NCBI GenBank assembly: GCA_900557045.1
Contig: USQY01000002.1
Span: 1-64,000, forward strand
Source: an uncultured Clostridium sp.
GTDB lineage: Bacteria > Bacillota > Clostridia > TANB77 > CAG-508
Length of the DNA stretch: 64,000 bases
Reading direction: 5' to 3'
Under the pieces are notes generated by a model. The model ran no database searches. It was not told the origin of the DNA and saw only the letters and a program-made list of their open reading frames with translations. Shown piece after piece: positions 38,291-46,749 of this stretch. Numbering within the stretch: the first letter of the stretch is position 1; each line of letters opens with the position of its first letter. The translations under genes were made by a program, and so were the position numbers.

Positions 38291-39205
38291 ATGAATCAAA
38301 TTTTAATAACAAATGATGAAAAAGGGCATTCAACAAGGGAAATTAGACCTATTATTAGATTTTTTGCTATAGCTATTATAATAATTTCTTTAATTTTTAT
38401 AGGAGAGGGAGTATATAATTTAAGTAATTCCTTAAAAAATAATGAATCATTTTCAAAACCTATATTAAATGTTGAAAAAAATGGTAGTACTGTAGATTTA
38501 AAAGTTGCAAGTGATATTGGAATTAATAAAATTGAATATTCTTGGAACGGTGGAAGTACAACTGTTTTGAAATGTGAAGGTAAAAAAAATATTAATTCTG
38601 AAATTGAAATGCCACAAGGAGATAACAAACTGGATATAGTTGTAATTGATGTTGAAGGACATAAAACAAAATTTAAAAATATAGAAGTTTCTTTTACAGA
38701 TGCTGATGATGTAACTAAACCCAAAATTTCAATTGTAAATGGAATTGGAAAAATAAGTATAACTGCAACAGATGAAACAGAATTAGATTACTTAACATAC
38801 CAATGGGAGGGCGAAGAAGAGGTTAAGGTTCAAGCAATAGACGAGAACAATAAAACAATTACACAAGATATATCAATTCAAAAGGGAACTAAAAAAATAA
38901 TTATTAATGCAGTTGATAAAACAGGTAATAAAGAAACAATTTCTAAAAAAATAGTTGGTTCAAATGGACCAGAAATAAAAGTTTCTATTGCTGACGGGAA
39001 TTTTGTAGTAAAGGTTACTGATGAATATGTAATAACAAAAATAGAATATACTTTAAATGAGGAAGTGTTCACAGTAGAAGGAATACCTCAAGGTGCTAAG
39101 GAATATGAATTTAAAGTACAATTAAAAGATGGAACTAATTATTTAAAAATTAACGCATATGAAAACGAGTTGATGACGGAATACAAGTGCAAAAAGACAA
39201 AATAG
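38291..39205 (+). CDS. Membrane-anchored protein with Ig-like repeats, function unknown
   Basis: A 304-residue protein. A cytoplasmic start (about 1-20) and one membrane helix (about 24-45) precede three beta-rich modules of about 80 residues. Each has a pattern such as INKIEYSWNGG, DYLTYQWEG or ITKIEYTLNE, then a GDNKLDIVVID-like strand, resembling bacterial Ig-like or 'Ig-like repeat' domains. The modules would be outside the cell. I do not recognise a specific family. AGGTGA precedes the ATG. The next gene, a GGDEF protein, starts 16 bases on, so they probably share an operon. Confidence 0.65.
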   Translation: MNQILITNDEKGHSTREIRPIIRFFAIAIIIISLIFIGEGVYNLSNSLKNNESFSKPILNVEKNGSTVDLKVASDIGINKIEYSWNGGSTTVLKCEGKKNINSEIEMPQGDNKLDIVVIDVEGHKTKFKNIEVSFTDADDVTKPKISIVNGIGKISITATDETELDYLTYQWEGEEEVKVQAIDENNKTITQDISIQKGTKKIIINAVDKTGNKETISKKIVGSNGPEIKVSIADGNFVVKVTDEYVITKIEYTLNEEVFTVEGIPQGAKEYEFKVQLKDGTNYLKINAYENELMTEYKCKKTK

Positions 39206-39221
39206 CGAGTAGGAGATACAA

Positions 39222-40151
39222 ATGATACAAGAAATATATATTATTGACGGTGAAGATAGTTTATTTAAAAAATTAAATACATTATTTTATGAAGAGGATA
39301 ATTTTTGTTTTACCAATATAAAAGAACAAAAATTGGAAATTGCTTTAAAAAATATTCCTGCATTAATAATAATACATGAAGATACATTACAAACTAATAT
39401 AATAGATATATGTAATAAAATACGCGAAAATGATGATAACCGTATTACACCTGTGATAGTTATTTCTTCAAATACAGATTATTTGCATAGAATAGAAGTT
39501 TTTAAAGCATCAGTAGAACAGTATATAAAAAAACCTATTAATGAGCAGTATTTATACTATACAATAAAAAATTTAATTAGATTATTAGATATTAATAGAA
39601 CAGTAAGCCCTTTGACAGGTCTGCCAGGAAATGTACAAATTCAGGCTGAAATGAAAAAAAGACTAATGAATAAAGAGAAGTTTGTTATGTTATATTTGGA
39701 TCTAGATAATTTTAAGGCATATAATGATGTATATGGATTTTTAAAAGGTGATGAAATTATTAAATTTACAGCAAGAACAATTCTAAAGAATGTACATGAT
39801 ATAGATTTAGAAAAAGGATTTGTGGGGCATATAGGAGGGGATGATTTCATTGCTATAATATCAAATAATGATTATGAAAAGCTATGTCAAAATATTATTC
39901 TAGATTTTGATTATAATGTATTAAATTATTATACAGAGGAGCATATAGAAAAAGGATATATAGAAGTAGAAAACAGAAAGGGGACAATGGAACAATTTCC
40001 ACTAACATCTATTTCAATTGGTGTTGTTGAAGTTGATAGGGATAATTTTAAAAATATATTAGAAATTGGAGAGGTTGGTGCACAAGTTAAGCATCTTTCT
40101 AAGAGTATACAAGGAAGTACATATGTAGTTAATAAAAGAAAAACGCTATAA
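39222..40151 (+). CDS. Receiver-like / GGDEF domain protein
   Basis: A 309-residue protein. Residues 1-125 have the receiver fold pattern, but the expected phospho-acceptor Asp at the end of strand 3 appears as His in ALIIIHEDTL; the later YIKKPI keeps the conserved Lys. It therefore looks like a pseudo-receiver. Residues about 130-305 form a GGDEF domain with LTGLPGN, YLDLDNFKAYNDVYG and the active loop HIGGDDF, plus SISIGVV. It is probably a diguanylate cyclase making c-di-GMP (GGDDF is a tolerated variant). The gene ends inside its own terminator. Confidence 0.82.
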   Translation: MIQEIYIIDGEDSLFKKLNTLFYEEDNFCFTNIKEQKLEIALKNIPALIIIHEDTLQTNIIDICNKIRENDDNRITPVIVISSNTDYLHRIEVFKASVEQYIKKPINEQYLYYTIKNLIRLLDINRTVSPLTGLPGNVQIQAEMKKRLMNKEKFVMLYLDLDNFKAYNDVYGFLKGDEIIKFTARTILKNVHDIDLEKGFVGHIGGDDFIAIISNNDYEKLCQNIILDFDYNVLNYYTEEHIEKGYIEVENRKGTMEQFPLTSISIGVVEVDRDNFKNILEIGEVGAQVKHLSKSIQGSTYVVNKRKTL

Positions 40152-40169
40152 TTTTGGCGCTTTTCTTTT
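40134..40169 (+). terminator. Terminator overlapping the end of the GGDEF gene
   Basis: AAAAGAAAAACGC pairs with GCGCTTTTCTTTT with one mismatch; the stop codon lies in the loop. Confidence 0.75.
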
Positions 40170-40191
40170 ATTATATAGATTAGATTTTTAC

Positions 40192-40220
40192 TTGACTATT
40201 TATATAAGTTGGTTTATAGT
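40192..40220 (+). promoter_or_regulatory. Promoter of the gene at 40263
   Basis: TTGACT at 40192-40197, a 17-base spacer and TATAGT at 40215-40220. Confidence 0.6.
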
Positions 40221-40262
40221 TAATAAAGATTATAATGGAAAAATTTAAACAAAGGAGGAAAA

Positions 40263-41291
40263 ATGGAAGAACAAGGATTGGTAGTAATAAACGATAATTT
40301 TTTGTCTAAAATTACAAAATTTTTAAGAAAAAAATTATTTAGAAATGATAATAATAATTATTATTTAATACAAACAGAACAGATAAATAAAATTGATATA
40401 AATATTCAATATATAAAAAAAGACAGAGAATTTGTACAAAGCGAAATAGTTAAAGCAAGAAGTGCATTTAGAAAATATGTTATTAATAATAAAAAAAATA
40501 TTTCACTAAATATATTGAATTATATTGAAGAAAAATTATATGAAAATCAATGCAAAATTAATAAGATAATCGAAATTAATAAAAGCAATATTACATTTGA
40601 GGAAATACAAGAATTATTGCAAGATGAAAAAAATAATATTAATAATTTTAAATATAAAGATAAAAAAACAGGCTGTTACCAAGTTCCAATTGGAGTTATA
40701 GGAGTAGAGTGTTCTAATGTTAAAGATTGTATAAAAAATATGCTAAAACCAATATCTACAAGAAATTCAATTATTATTTTAAATAAGGAGAACAGTAAAT
40801 ACAGTACAGAATCTCTAATCTTATTAATTATAAAGGAATGTATAAGAAATTTTTACATTGATGATAATATTATTCAAATGCATCCTAAAGAAGAAATTGA
40901 TATATCTAAATTAGATAAATATATTGATATTAATAATAAACATGATGAACAAAAATGTGATAATATTATTTATATGTATGAAGAAAATGAATTATTTGAA
41001 AGCGATATTATAGATCATATTGAAAAATTAAAGAGTATTGATAAGTATAGTTCATGTGAATTCAAGGTTATAAAAGGTGAATTTGGAGATGTAGTTAATT
41101 TCCTAAACAAAAATAAAGTATATGCAATGTGTATGTACACGCATAATTCACAAAAAGCCTATAAATTTATAAATTGGGTTAATTGTAGAAATGTATTTGT
41201 GAATACTGGGATTAAAAATTGCAAATTGTGTGAGAATAGTTATGATCATTATTTTAATTTTAAATATGTTTTGCATGAGGGTGTTTTTTAA
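40263..41291 (+). CDS. Unassigned protein, possibly a degenerate ALDH/ProA-like fold
   Basis: A 342-residue soluble protein behind AAAGGAGG. The first about 130 residues are Lys/Asn/Ile-rich and helical. From about 138 the text PIGVIGVECSNV, then MLKPISTRNSIIIL, is reminiscent of the cofactor-binding part of aldehyde dehydrogenase or gamma-glutamyl-phosphate reductase proteins. Late on, AYKFINWVNCRNVFVNTGI also resembles that family's C-terminal strand. The usual catalytic Cys context is not visible. I consider the relation tentative; it may be a non-catalytic remnant. It has its own promoter and no clear partner before mraZ. Confidence 0.5.
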   Translation: MEEQGLVVINDNFLSKITKFLRKKLFRNDNNNYYLIQTEQINKIDINIQYIKKDREFVQSEIVKARSAFRKYVINNKKNISLNILNYIEEKLYENQCKINKIIEINKSNITFEEIQELLQDEKNNINNFKYKDKKTGCYQVPIGVIGVECSNVKDCIKNMLKPISTRNSIIILNKENSKYSTESLILLIIKECIRNFYIDDNIIQMHPKEEIDISKLDKYIDINNKHDEQKCDNIIYMYEENELFESDIIDHIEKLKSIDKYSSCEFKVIKGEFGDVVNFLNKNKVYAMCMYTHNSQKAYKFINWVNCRNVFVNTGIKNCKLCENSYDHYFNFKYVLHEGVF

Positions 41292-41401
41292 CATTCTCTT
41301 TTTGCAAACAATTATCTTATTCTTTTACTTCTCAAATGAGTATGTTTTGTAATAATTTTTATTGCAAAAGTAAGTAAAATTAAAAAAATTTAGAAAAACT
41401 A

Positions 41402-41430
41402 TTGCAATTTGCAAAATGTTATATTACAAT
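41402..41430 (+). promoter_or_regulatory. Promoter of mraZ
   Basis: TTGCAA at 41402-41407, a 17-base spacer and TACAAT at 41425-41430. The MraZ boxes begin 10 bases downstream, at the likely transcription start. Confidence 0.6.
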
Positions 41431-41440
41431 TCAATTGTAA

Positions 41441-41480
41441 GTGGAGAAAAGTGGTACAAAGTGGTACAAAGTGGTACAAA
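41441..41480 (+). promoter_or_regulatory. MraZ operator: four GTGG boxes at 10-base period
   Basis: GTGGA at 41441 and GTGGT at 41451, 41461 and 41471 stand exactly 10 bases apart; the last three units, GTGGTACAAA, are identical. MraZ proteins are known to bind arrays of GTGG-type boxes with 5-base gaps before their own gene, so this is almost certainly the autoregulatory site. Confidence 0.85.
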
Positions 41481-41501
41481 AAGTAAGCGAGGTGTCATAA
41501 A

Positions 41502-41933
41502 ATGCTTATAGGTGAATATGAACATTCTCTAGATGTAAAAGGTAGATTAATAATGCCAGTAAAATTAAGAGAAGATATTGGTGAAAATTTCATAATTACT
41601 AAAGGCTTAGATGGCTGCTTATTTGGGTTTTCAAAAAATGAATGGACTAACTTTGAAGAAAAATTAAAATCACTTCCACTAACCAACAAAAATGCCAGAG
41701 ATTTCGTAAGGTTTTTCCTATCAGGTGCAGTAGAGTGTGAGATAGATAAACAAGGAAGATTTTTAGTTGCAAGTAATTTAAGAGAGTATGCGTCAATGAT
41801 TAAAGAAGTAGTGATAATTGGTGTAGGAACACGTATCGAATTCTGGGACAAGGATAAGTGGAAAAAACACAATAGTAGTGAAAATATTTCAGCTGATGAA
41901 ATAGCTGAAAATATGACTATGCTTGGTATATAA
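41502..41933 (+). CDS. mraZ: Transcriptional regulator MraZ
   Basis: A 143-residue protein with two SpoVT-AbrB-type halves. Each carries the family signature: [14 protein letters not shown] (about 10-23) and [16 protein letters not shown] (about 83-98). MraZ forms a ring-shaped oligomer, binds DNA and usually represses the division and cell-wall cluster. The four boxes just upstream fit self-control. GCGAGGTG precedes the ATG. Unusually, rsmH does not follow closely: a 354-base gap with a long hairpin intervenes. Confidence 0.96.
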   Translation: MLIGEYEHSLDVKGRLIMPVKLREDIGENFIITKGLDGCLFGFSKNEWTNFEEKLKSLPLTNKNARDFVRFFLSGAVECEIDKQGRFLVASNLREYASMIKEVVIIGVGTRIEFWDKDKWKKHNSSENISADEIAENMTMLGI

Positions 41934-42212
41934 CTTGCAAAAGTTTATATAAATTTACCTATGATAAAATTTTTAGATACAAAAGATAAAATTTTTAAGA
42001 TATACAAAAGAAAAAAAATTTAAGTATACATAAGAAATTATCAAAACACATTAGATAATAAAATTAGATACTTTTAGAAAAAAATAAGAAATACAAAAGA
42101 AATTACAAATTTCTAAAGAAAAAAGTTTTTATAAACAAAAGACAATATTATTAATAATAACCAAGGCTTGAATGCTAAAATATCAAGTTAAAACAAAAGA
42201 CAAAGTAATAAA
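41934..42212. other. Long AT-rich gap between mraZ and rsmH
   Basis: No gene is seen. It contains imperfect repeats of AGATAAAATTTTTAAGATA and many ACAAAAG words (41960-42020 and 42080-42200). In most Bacillota these two genes are only a few bases apart. Confidence 0.5.
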
Positions 42213-42263
42213 AAATAGCATTATAGTTGGTATTTTCTATAATACCAACTAATTATGCTATTT
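42213..42263 (+). promoter_or_regulatory. Long inverted repeat just before rsmH
   Basis: AAATAGCATTATAGTTGGTATT (22 bases, 42213-42234) is complementary to the 42241-42263 arm apart from a one-base bulge and one mismatch, around a 6-base loop. It lies about 25 bases before the rsmH start and has no T-run. It may control read-through from mraZ. Confidence 0.55.
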
Positions 42264-42287
42264 AATGTGTTTTTAGAATTGGAGAAG

Positions 42288-43227
42288 ATGTTTGTGTTAG
42301 AATTTAAGCATAAACCAGTATTATTAGATGAATGCATAAAAGGGCTTAATATCATTCCAGATGGAATATATGTTGATGGTACTTTAGGCGGTGCTGGTCA
42401 TAGCAAAGTTATTGCAAGTAAGTTATCTGATAAAGGTTTATTAATAGGAATTGATAGAGATTTAGAAGCTCTTAAAGCTGCAAAAATTAATTTAGAACAA
42501 TATCATAATGTTAAATATGTTCATGGCAATCATGATGATATAAAAAATATTCTTAATGATTTAGGAATAGAAGGTGTTGATGGTATTTTATTAGATTTAG
42601 GTGTTTCTTCATATCAATTAGATGAAAAATCACGTGGTTTTAGTTATATTGGCGAAAATGAATTAGATATGAGAATGGACAAGACTCAATCTTTAACTGC
42701 AAAAGATGTAGTTAATTCATATTCTGAGGAGAATTTAACACAAATAATTCAAGAATATGGAGAAGAGCGTTTCGCTAAAAATATTGCTAAAAATATTTGC
42801 AAATATAGAAGTGAAAAAGAAATATCTACAACAAATGAATTAGTGAAAATTATTGAAAACTCAATTCCGAAATCTAAACAAAAAGATGGACATCCAGCAA
42901 AACGTACTTTTCAGGCTATTAGAATAGAGGTTAATGATGAATTAAGACCTTTATATAATACTGTAAAAGATTCAATAGATTGTTTAAAAAAAGGTGGAAG
43001 ATTGTGTATAATAACTTTCCACTCATTAGAAGATAGAGCAGTTAAACAAGCATATATGGATGCTGTTCGGTAAGTGTACTTGCCCACCAGATTTGCCATA
43101 TTGTGTGTGTAATTATAAATCTTTAGGAAAAATTATTAATAAAAAACCAATTGTAGCAAGCAATGAAGAGTTAGAACAAAATTCTAGAGCTCAAAGTGCT
43201 AAACTTAGAATTTTTGAAAAAGAGTGA
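42288..43227 (+). CDS. rsmH: 16S rRNA m4C1402 methyltransferase RsmH, read through a +1 shift at CGG
   Basis: Methylates N4 of C1402 in 16S rRNA, in the decoding centre, using S-adenosylmethionine. The protein shows HKPVLLDEC, the cofactor motif [24 protein letters not shown], and [14 protein letters not shown]. The zero frame ends at CGG TAA (CGG 43068-43070). Reading GGT from 43069 continues as [18 protein letters not shown] to TGA at 43225-43227 and gives 312 residues, a normal length with the typical Cys-rich end. GGAG at 42281 is close to ATG 42288 and better spaced for GTG 42294, so the start is uncertain by two codons. ftsL follows directly. Confidence 0.9.
43068..43071 (+). other. CGGT recoding site in rsmH (codon 261), CGG followed by TAA
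   Basis: The zero frame reads GCT GTT CGG TAA. Reading GGT AAG TGT restores the conserved Cys-rich C-terminus. Failure to shift would end the protein at once. Confidence 0.85.
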
Positions 43228-43240
43228 GGTGAACTAACTG

Positions 43241-43846
43241 ATGGTAGATAGGTTTTACGGATATCAGTATGATACTAATCCCAGAAAACTTAGCCCAGAA
43301 CATATACCATATAGGAATAGATATCCCAAAAAAGAAGAACCTGAAAAGTATATTCCTGAATATAGAAAAAAGCAAATAACACATAAAAATGAAAATGTAA
43401 ATAATAATTCACGAATTAGTGTTAGGAAAAATAAAAAACAGTCTGATACGCAGGGTTCAAGAAAAAATAAAACTAATATTAAACCAAAATTGAGAATTGT
43501 AATGTTTTTAATTACAGGATTTTCAGTTTTATTTGCTATCAGTTATCAAAATTCTTTGATTAGTGAAAGTTTTAATAAAAAAGAGCAATATAAAAAGGAA
43601 ATGGAAGCTTTAAGTAAGACAAATCAACAAATAGAAGTTAATATTGAAAATAGTTTAAATCTGAAAAATATAGAAGAAGCTGCAAAAGATAAAATAGGTA
43701 TGCAAAAATTAAATAATAACCAAAAGATATATGTGGATTTACCAAAAGAAGATTATGTTGCTCCGGCAGCAGAGCAAGTAATTATTGATGATGACTTAGG
43801 ATTTTTTGAAAAATTGATAAAAGGATTTACAAAATCAGTAGAATAA
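43241..43846 (+). CDS. ftsL: FtsL/DivIC-like division protein
   Basis: A 201-residue protein with a long Lys/Asn/Arg-rich cytoplasmic part (1-85), one membrane helix (about 88-105, IVMFLITGFSVLFAISY) and an external coiled coil (about 110-165). FtsL-type proteins form a complex with FtsB/DivIC and FtsQ/DivIB to activate septal synthesis. The sequence is poorly conserved, so the call rests on topology and position directly after rsmH. The GAGGTG ribosome site overlaps the rsmH stop, so translation is probably coupled to completion of the rsmH frameshift. Confidence 0.8.
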   Translation: MVDRFYGYQYDTNPRKLSPEHIPYRNRYPKKEEPEKYIPEYRKKQITHKNENVNNNSRISVRKNKKQSDTQGSRKNKTNIKPKLRIVMFLITGFSVLFAISYQNSLISESFNKKEQYKKEMEALSKTNQQIEVNIENSLNLKNIEEAAKDKIGMQKLNNNQKIYVDLPKEDYVAPAAEQVIIDDDLGFFEKLIKGFTKSVE

Positions 43847-43887
43847 AAATTTTACCAGAGGGAATGGAGCCTTTTGGTAATTTTTTT
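43847..43887 (+). terminator. Terminator after ftsL
   Basis: AAATTTTACCAGAGG pairs with the CCTTTTGGTAATTTTTTT side with small mismatches, starting right after the stop codon. Confidence 0.7.
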
Positions 43888-43914
43888 GCCAGTAGGGACG
43901 GTCCCTACTGGCAA
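43886..43914. repeat. GGGACG-type palindrome
   Basis: TTGCCAGTAGGGAC and its exact complement stand back to back around one base. It covers the last codons of the ATP-grasp gene and abuts the ftsL terminator. See findings on GGGACG hairpins. Confidence 0.7.
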
Positions 43915-45122
43915 TTCCATACTCCATTTTTATATTCTTTATAATAATCTAAATGTCTTTTTGCCAACAAAAGTTTTCTTTTAAAACAAGTATCTTTCTT
44001 GTATTTTAAAGGATTAACAACACCTTTTTTCCATAATGTTAAAGCTTTTTTCTTAAATACAGGATTTTCAATATATTTTTTCAAAACACCTTTTGGAACA
44101 AATGATAATAATACTTCATCATCTATAACCTTAAAATCCATGTTTTTATTATAAATTAAATCATCAGCCAAAACTTTAACTAAATTATATCCAAGAGGAG
44201 AAATATAATAACTACATCTTCCTTGTCTTGCATTTATTTCTAGTACTTTAAATTTTTTATCTCTATAATCATATTTCATATCAAATTCAGCAAAACCTTG
44301 ATATCCAATGTCTTCCATGAATGTTTTAATATTTTGTATCATTTCAGAATTATCGCCATATTGATTAAATCCATTTATCAGAACAGCAGCATTTCCAACC
44401 ATTGTTTTGGAATGTTCTTGTAAACCTATTTGAGCAAAAGATATTAATTTCACTTTTTTATCTTTACCACAATAAACAACACTGTCAAATAAATAACTAT
44501 CATCACCTGGAATAAATTCTTGTAAAATTAATGTATCTGTATAGCCATTTTCTACTATTTTATTAACTGTTTCAATTAATTTTTCCATAGAATCGACTTT
44601 ATAAATTTTATTTTTACCTTCAAAATTTATATGATTATATTCAATAACATTACTTGGTTTTATAATTACTGGAAATGTAAAATTATTTGATATTTCAGTT
44701 GGATTACTGCAATTATAATAAACAGTTTTTGGAAAATCTAGTACAGAATTTTCGTATGTTTTATAAAAAGTTTCTTTCATAATAAGACTGTTTATTATAT
44801 CTATACTAGGATAATTGTGGACAAATTGTTTATGTATTTTATCCTTATTTTTACTGATGAATTCTGCGTATGTTTCATTAGAGCTGATTAAAAGAATTTT
44901 TTTGTTAGGGTGTTGTTTTCTAAAGTCTTCAATTGCATCTAGAAAACCTTCCTCTGTCCAGATTTTATCATTATAAATAACATTCAAAATATTTGTATAT
45001 TTTGTATATATCATTGGCTTTTTGCCAAGTAAATTTGCTTTTTTATTATATATTTCATGATAGCATCTTGCCATATAATAGGCATTTGCATCTGTTCCGA
45101 TTATTAAAATTTCAAAATCCAT
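43905..45122 (-). CDS. ATP-grasp carboxylate-amine ligase, D-aspartate ligase-like
   Basis: A protein of 405 residues. The start MDFEILIIGTDANAYYMARC closely resembles the N-terminus of D-aspartate ligase (Aslfm type), which adds D-Asp to peptidoglycan precursors. The ATP-grasp core has FPVIIKPSNVIEY, ILQEFIPGDDSYLFDSVVYC and FKVLEINARQGR, the last being the metal-binding loop. It lies 69 bases downstream of an alanine-racemase-like gene on the same strand and inside the cell-wall cluster. Function in cell-wall crosslinking or another D-amino acid ligation is inferred. The start at 45122 has AAGGGA; an upstream extension lacks support. Confidence 0.75.
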   Translation of the reverse strand: MDFEILIIGTDANAYYMARCYHEIYNKKANLLGKKPMIYTKYTNILNVIYNDKIWTEEGFLDAIEDFRKQHPNKKILLISSNETYAEFISKNKDKIHKQFVHNYPSIDIINSLIMKETFYKTYENSVLDFPKTVYYNCSNPTEISNNFTFPVIIKPSNVIEYNHINFEGKNKIYKVDSMEKLIETVNKIVENGYTDTLILQEFIPGDDSYLFDSVVYCGKDKKVKLISFAQIGLQEHSKTMVGNAAVLINGFNQYGDNSEMIQNIKTFMEDIGYQGFAEFDMKYDYRDKKFKVLEINARQGRCSYYISPLGYNLVKVLADDLIYNKNMDFKVIDDEVLLSFVPKGVLKKYIENPVFKKKALTLWKKGVVNPLKYKKDTCFKRKLLLAKRHLDYYKEYKNGVWNCQ

Positions 45123-45191
45123 ATTCTTTCCCTTGTGTATTTTATTTAGGTTTTTAAATTGGAAGTGCCTATAAACCATTCATTATTTTAA

Positions 45192-46379
45192 TTAATATTT
45201 GATTTCAACAGAGTCATTTTTTGTTTTATAAACTCTAGGAACTCTAGTTGTAATCCCTGTAAATAGAGTATAACTATTAATACCACATTCGTTAGCAACT
45301 GTTTTTACAGGTAATTTGTCGCCTCCAACTAAAATAACTTTATCACCTAATTTAACAGTATCATCAACTTTAACAGCAAGCATGTCCATGCATATATCAC
45401 CTACAACATTGTATTTTGTGTTATTAATAACTACATGTTTTATTTTTCTTGGGACTCCATCTGCATATCCAATAGGTATAGTTGCAATTATTGAATCTGC
45501 ATTTGCAATGTATGAAGCACCATATCCAACAAAATCGTTTTTCTTTATTTTTCTTAAATCAATAACTTCGCTGTATAAAGTTATTGCTGTTTGTAATTTT
45601 AAATTGTTTGTAGTGGTTGTTGGGCTGATATTTAGTTTTTTCTTAGTATGATTGTTACGAATGTTTCTAAGAAAGGCTTTAAGTCCTGTGGCTTTTGGCA
45701 TGCTTTGAGACATTCCATACATTATTATTCCAAGTCTAATACCATTGCAAAATGGTATTTTTGGATGATTAACAAGTGTTAAAGATCTACCCATATGCAC
45801 TATTGGAATTGTTGATAAATCTATGTCTTGGGTGATTTTTTCGAATTTTTCTAATTGGTCATCCCAATGTTTGTCTAATATTCCGCTTGTTGCGAAGTGT
45901 GTGTAGATTCCTTCTAAGAATAGTTTTGGGTTTTGTGGAATGTTTTGTATTATAAAATTAAAATCTTCCTTAGTTTGAATTCCTAGTCTGCTCATACCGG
46001 TGTCTAATTTTATGTGTAGTTTTAGGGCGTTTGATAGTTCTGATTTTAGTAAGTTTTTAAAGTATTCTGTGTTAGAGACTGTTATTGTGATGTTGTTTTG
46101 AATACAAGTTTCAATATGGTTTAAGTGAATAGGTTCTAGGATTAGTATTGGAATTTCTGTGTTATAGGTTCTTAGGTTTAGTGCTTCTTCTAATGAAGAA
46201 ACTGCTAAATAGTTTATTCCTCCGGCTATTAGGCTGTTAATTATATAGCTTCCGTGACCGTAGGCGTTGGCTTTTACTACTCCGAAGTAGTAGTTATAGT
46301 CTGGGTAATTTTTTTTGATTTCGATTATGTTGTTTTTTAGTTTTTCACAATCGACTTCTAGGTAAGTTTGTCTGTACAT
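45192..46379 (-). CDS. alr: Alanine racemase
   Basis: A 395-residue PLP enzyme, fold type III. The PLP lysine lies in FGVVKANAYGHG (about residues 33-44) and the catalytic Tyr in FVGYGASYIAN (about 270-280). The C-terminal domain has GDICMDMLAVKV and LFTGITTRVPRVY. Such enzymes make D-Ala for the cell wall. A short Lys/Asn/Thr-rich insertion (about 238-258) is unusual. The pairing with the D-aspartate-ligase-like gene leaves open that the substrate is another amino acid. AAGGAGA precedes the ATG. It is antisense to the surrounding division genes. Confidence 0.9.
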   Translation of the reverse strand: MYRQTYLEVDCEKLKNNIIEIKKNYPDYNYYFGVVKANAYGHGSYIINSLIAGGINYLAVSSLEEALNLRTYNTEIPILILEPIHLNHIETCIQNNITITVSNTEYFKNLLKSELSNALKLHIKLDTGMSRLGIQTKEDFNFIIQNIPQNPKLFLEGIYTHFATSGILDKHWDDQLEKFEKITQDIDLSTIPIVHMGRSLTLVNHPKIPFCNGIRLGIIMYGMSQSMPKATGLKAFLRNIRNNHTKKKLNISPTTTTNNLKLQTAITLYSEVIDLRKIKKNDFVGYGASYIANADSIIATIPIGYADGVPRKIKHVVINNTKYNVVGDICMDMLAVKVDDTVKLGDKVILVGGDKLPVKTVANECGINSYTLFTGITTRVPRVYKTKNDSVEIKY

Positions 46380-46512
46380 GGGATTCTCCTTTTTTTTATT
46401 GAATTATATCATAAAAGATTTTGGGTTGCTAGAGGGGATGAGGGGTTTTTTGTGATTTTTTTGATGAAGTGTTTGGCGGGGGTGGTAATTTTTTTTGTTT
46501 TTTTTGGGGGGT
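46380..46512. other. Upstream flank of alr, G/T-rich
   Basis: G- and T-rich sequence between alr and the palindromic element. It probably holds the alr promoter on the - strand, but I cannot place it. Its base skew differs from the rest of the window. Confidence 0.4.
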
Positions 46513-46673
46513 GCCGAGAAAAAAAATTTTTACTTTTGAAAAAAAAAATTCCTTCAAACGCGGTGGGGTGCGTACTGTGTTTGTTGGGCTTGTTACGATA
46601 ATGACTTGGGTTAGATGTTTGGGGGCTTAGGTCGGAATTTGTTTTTTCAAAAGTAAAAATTTCTTTCTCCGAG
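46513..46673. repeat. Palindromic repeat element, copy A (about 160 bases)
   Basis: Left arm 46513-46551 (CCGAG, A-run, TTTTTACTTTTGAAAA) is complementary to right arm 46634-46673 (TTTTCAAAAGTAAAAA, CTCCGAG). The centre (TCAAACGCGGTGG, then CTTGTTACGATAATGACTTG) is shared with copy B at 55522. No transposase or credible protein is present. Confidence 0.85.
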
Positions 46674-46749
46674 GGAGGGGGGAAGTGGGGGGTCAATTGT
46701 GCATAACCACATTTTTTCTCACATATACTGTTCTAAGGAGGAAAATGCA

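Noticed and set aside
45316..45651. 111-codon open frame on the + strand within alr
   Set aside because: It is antisense to a well-supported enzyme and has no ribosome site.
46409..46696. Open frame of 95 codons on the - strand across palindromic copy A
   Set aside because: It lies inside the repeat; a similar peptide appears across copy B only because the DNA is repeated. There is no ribosome site and the composition is biased.
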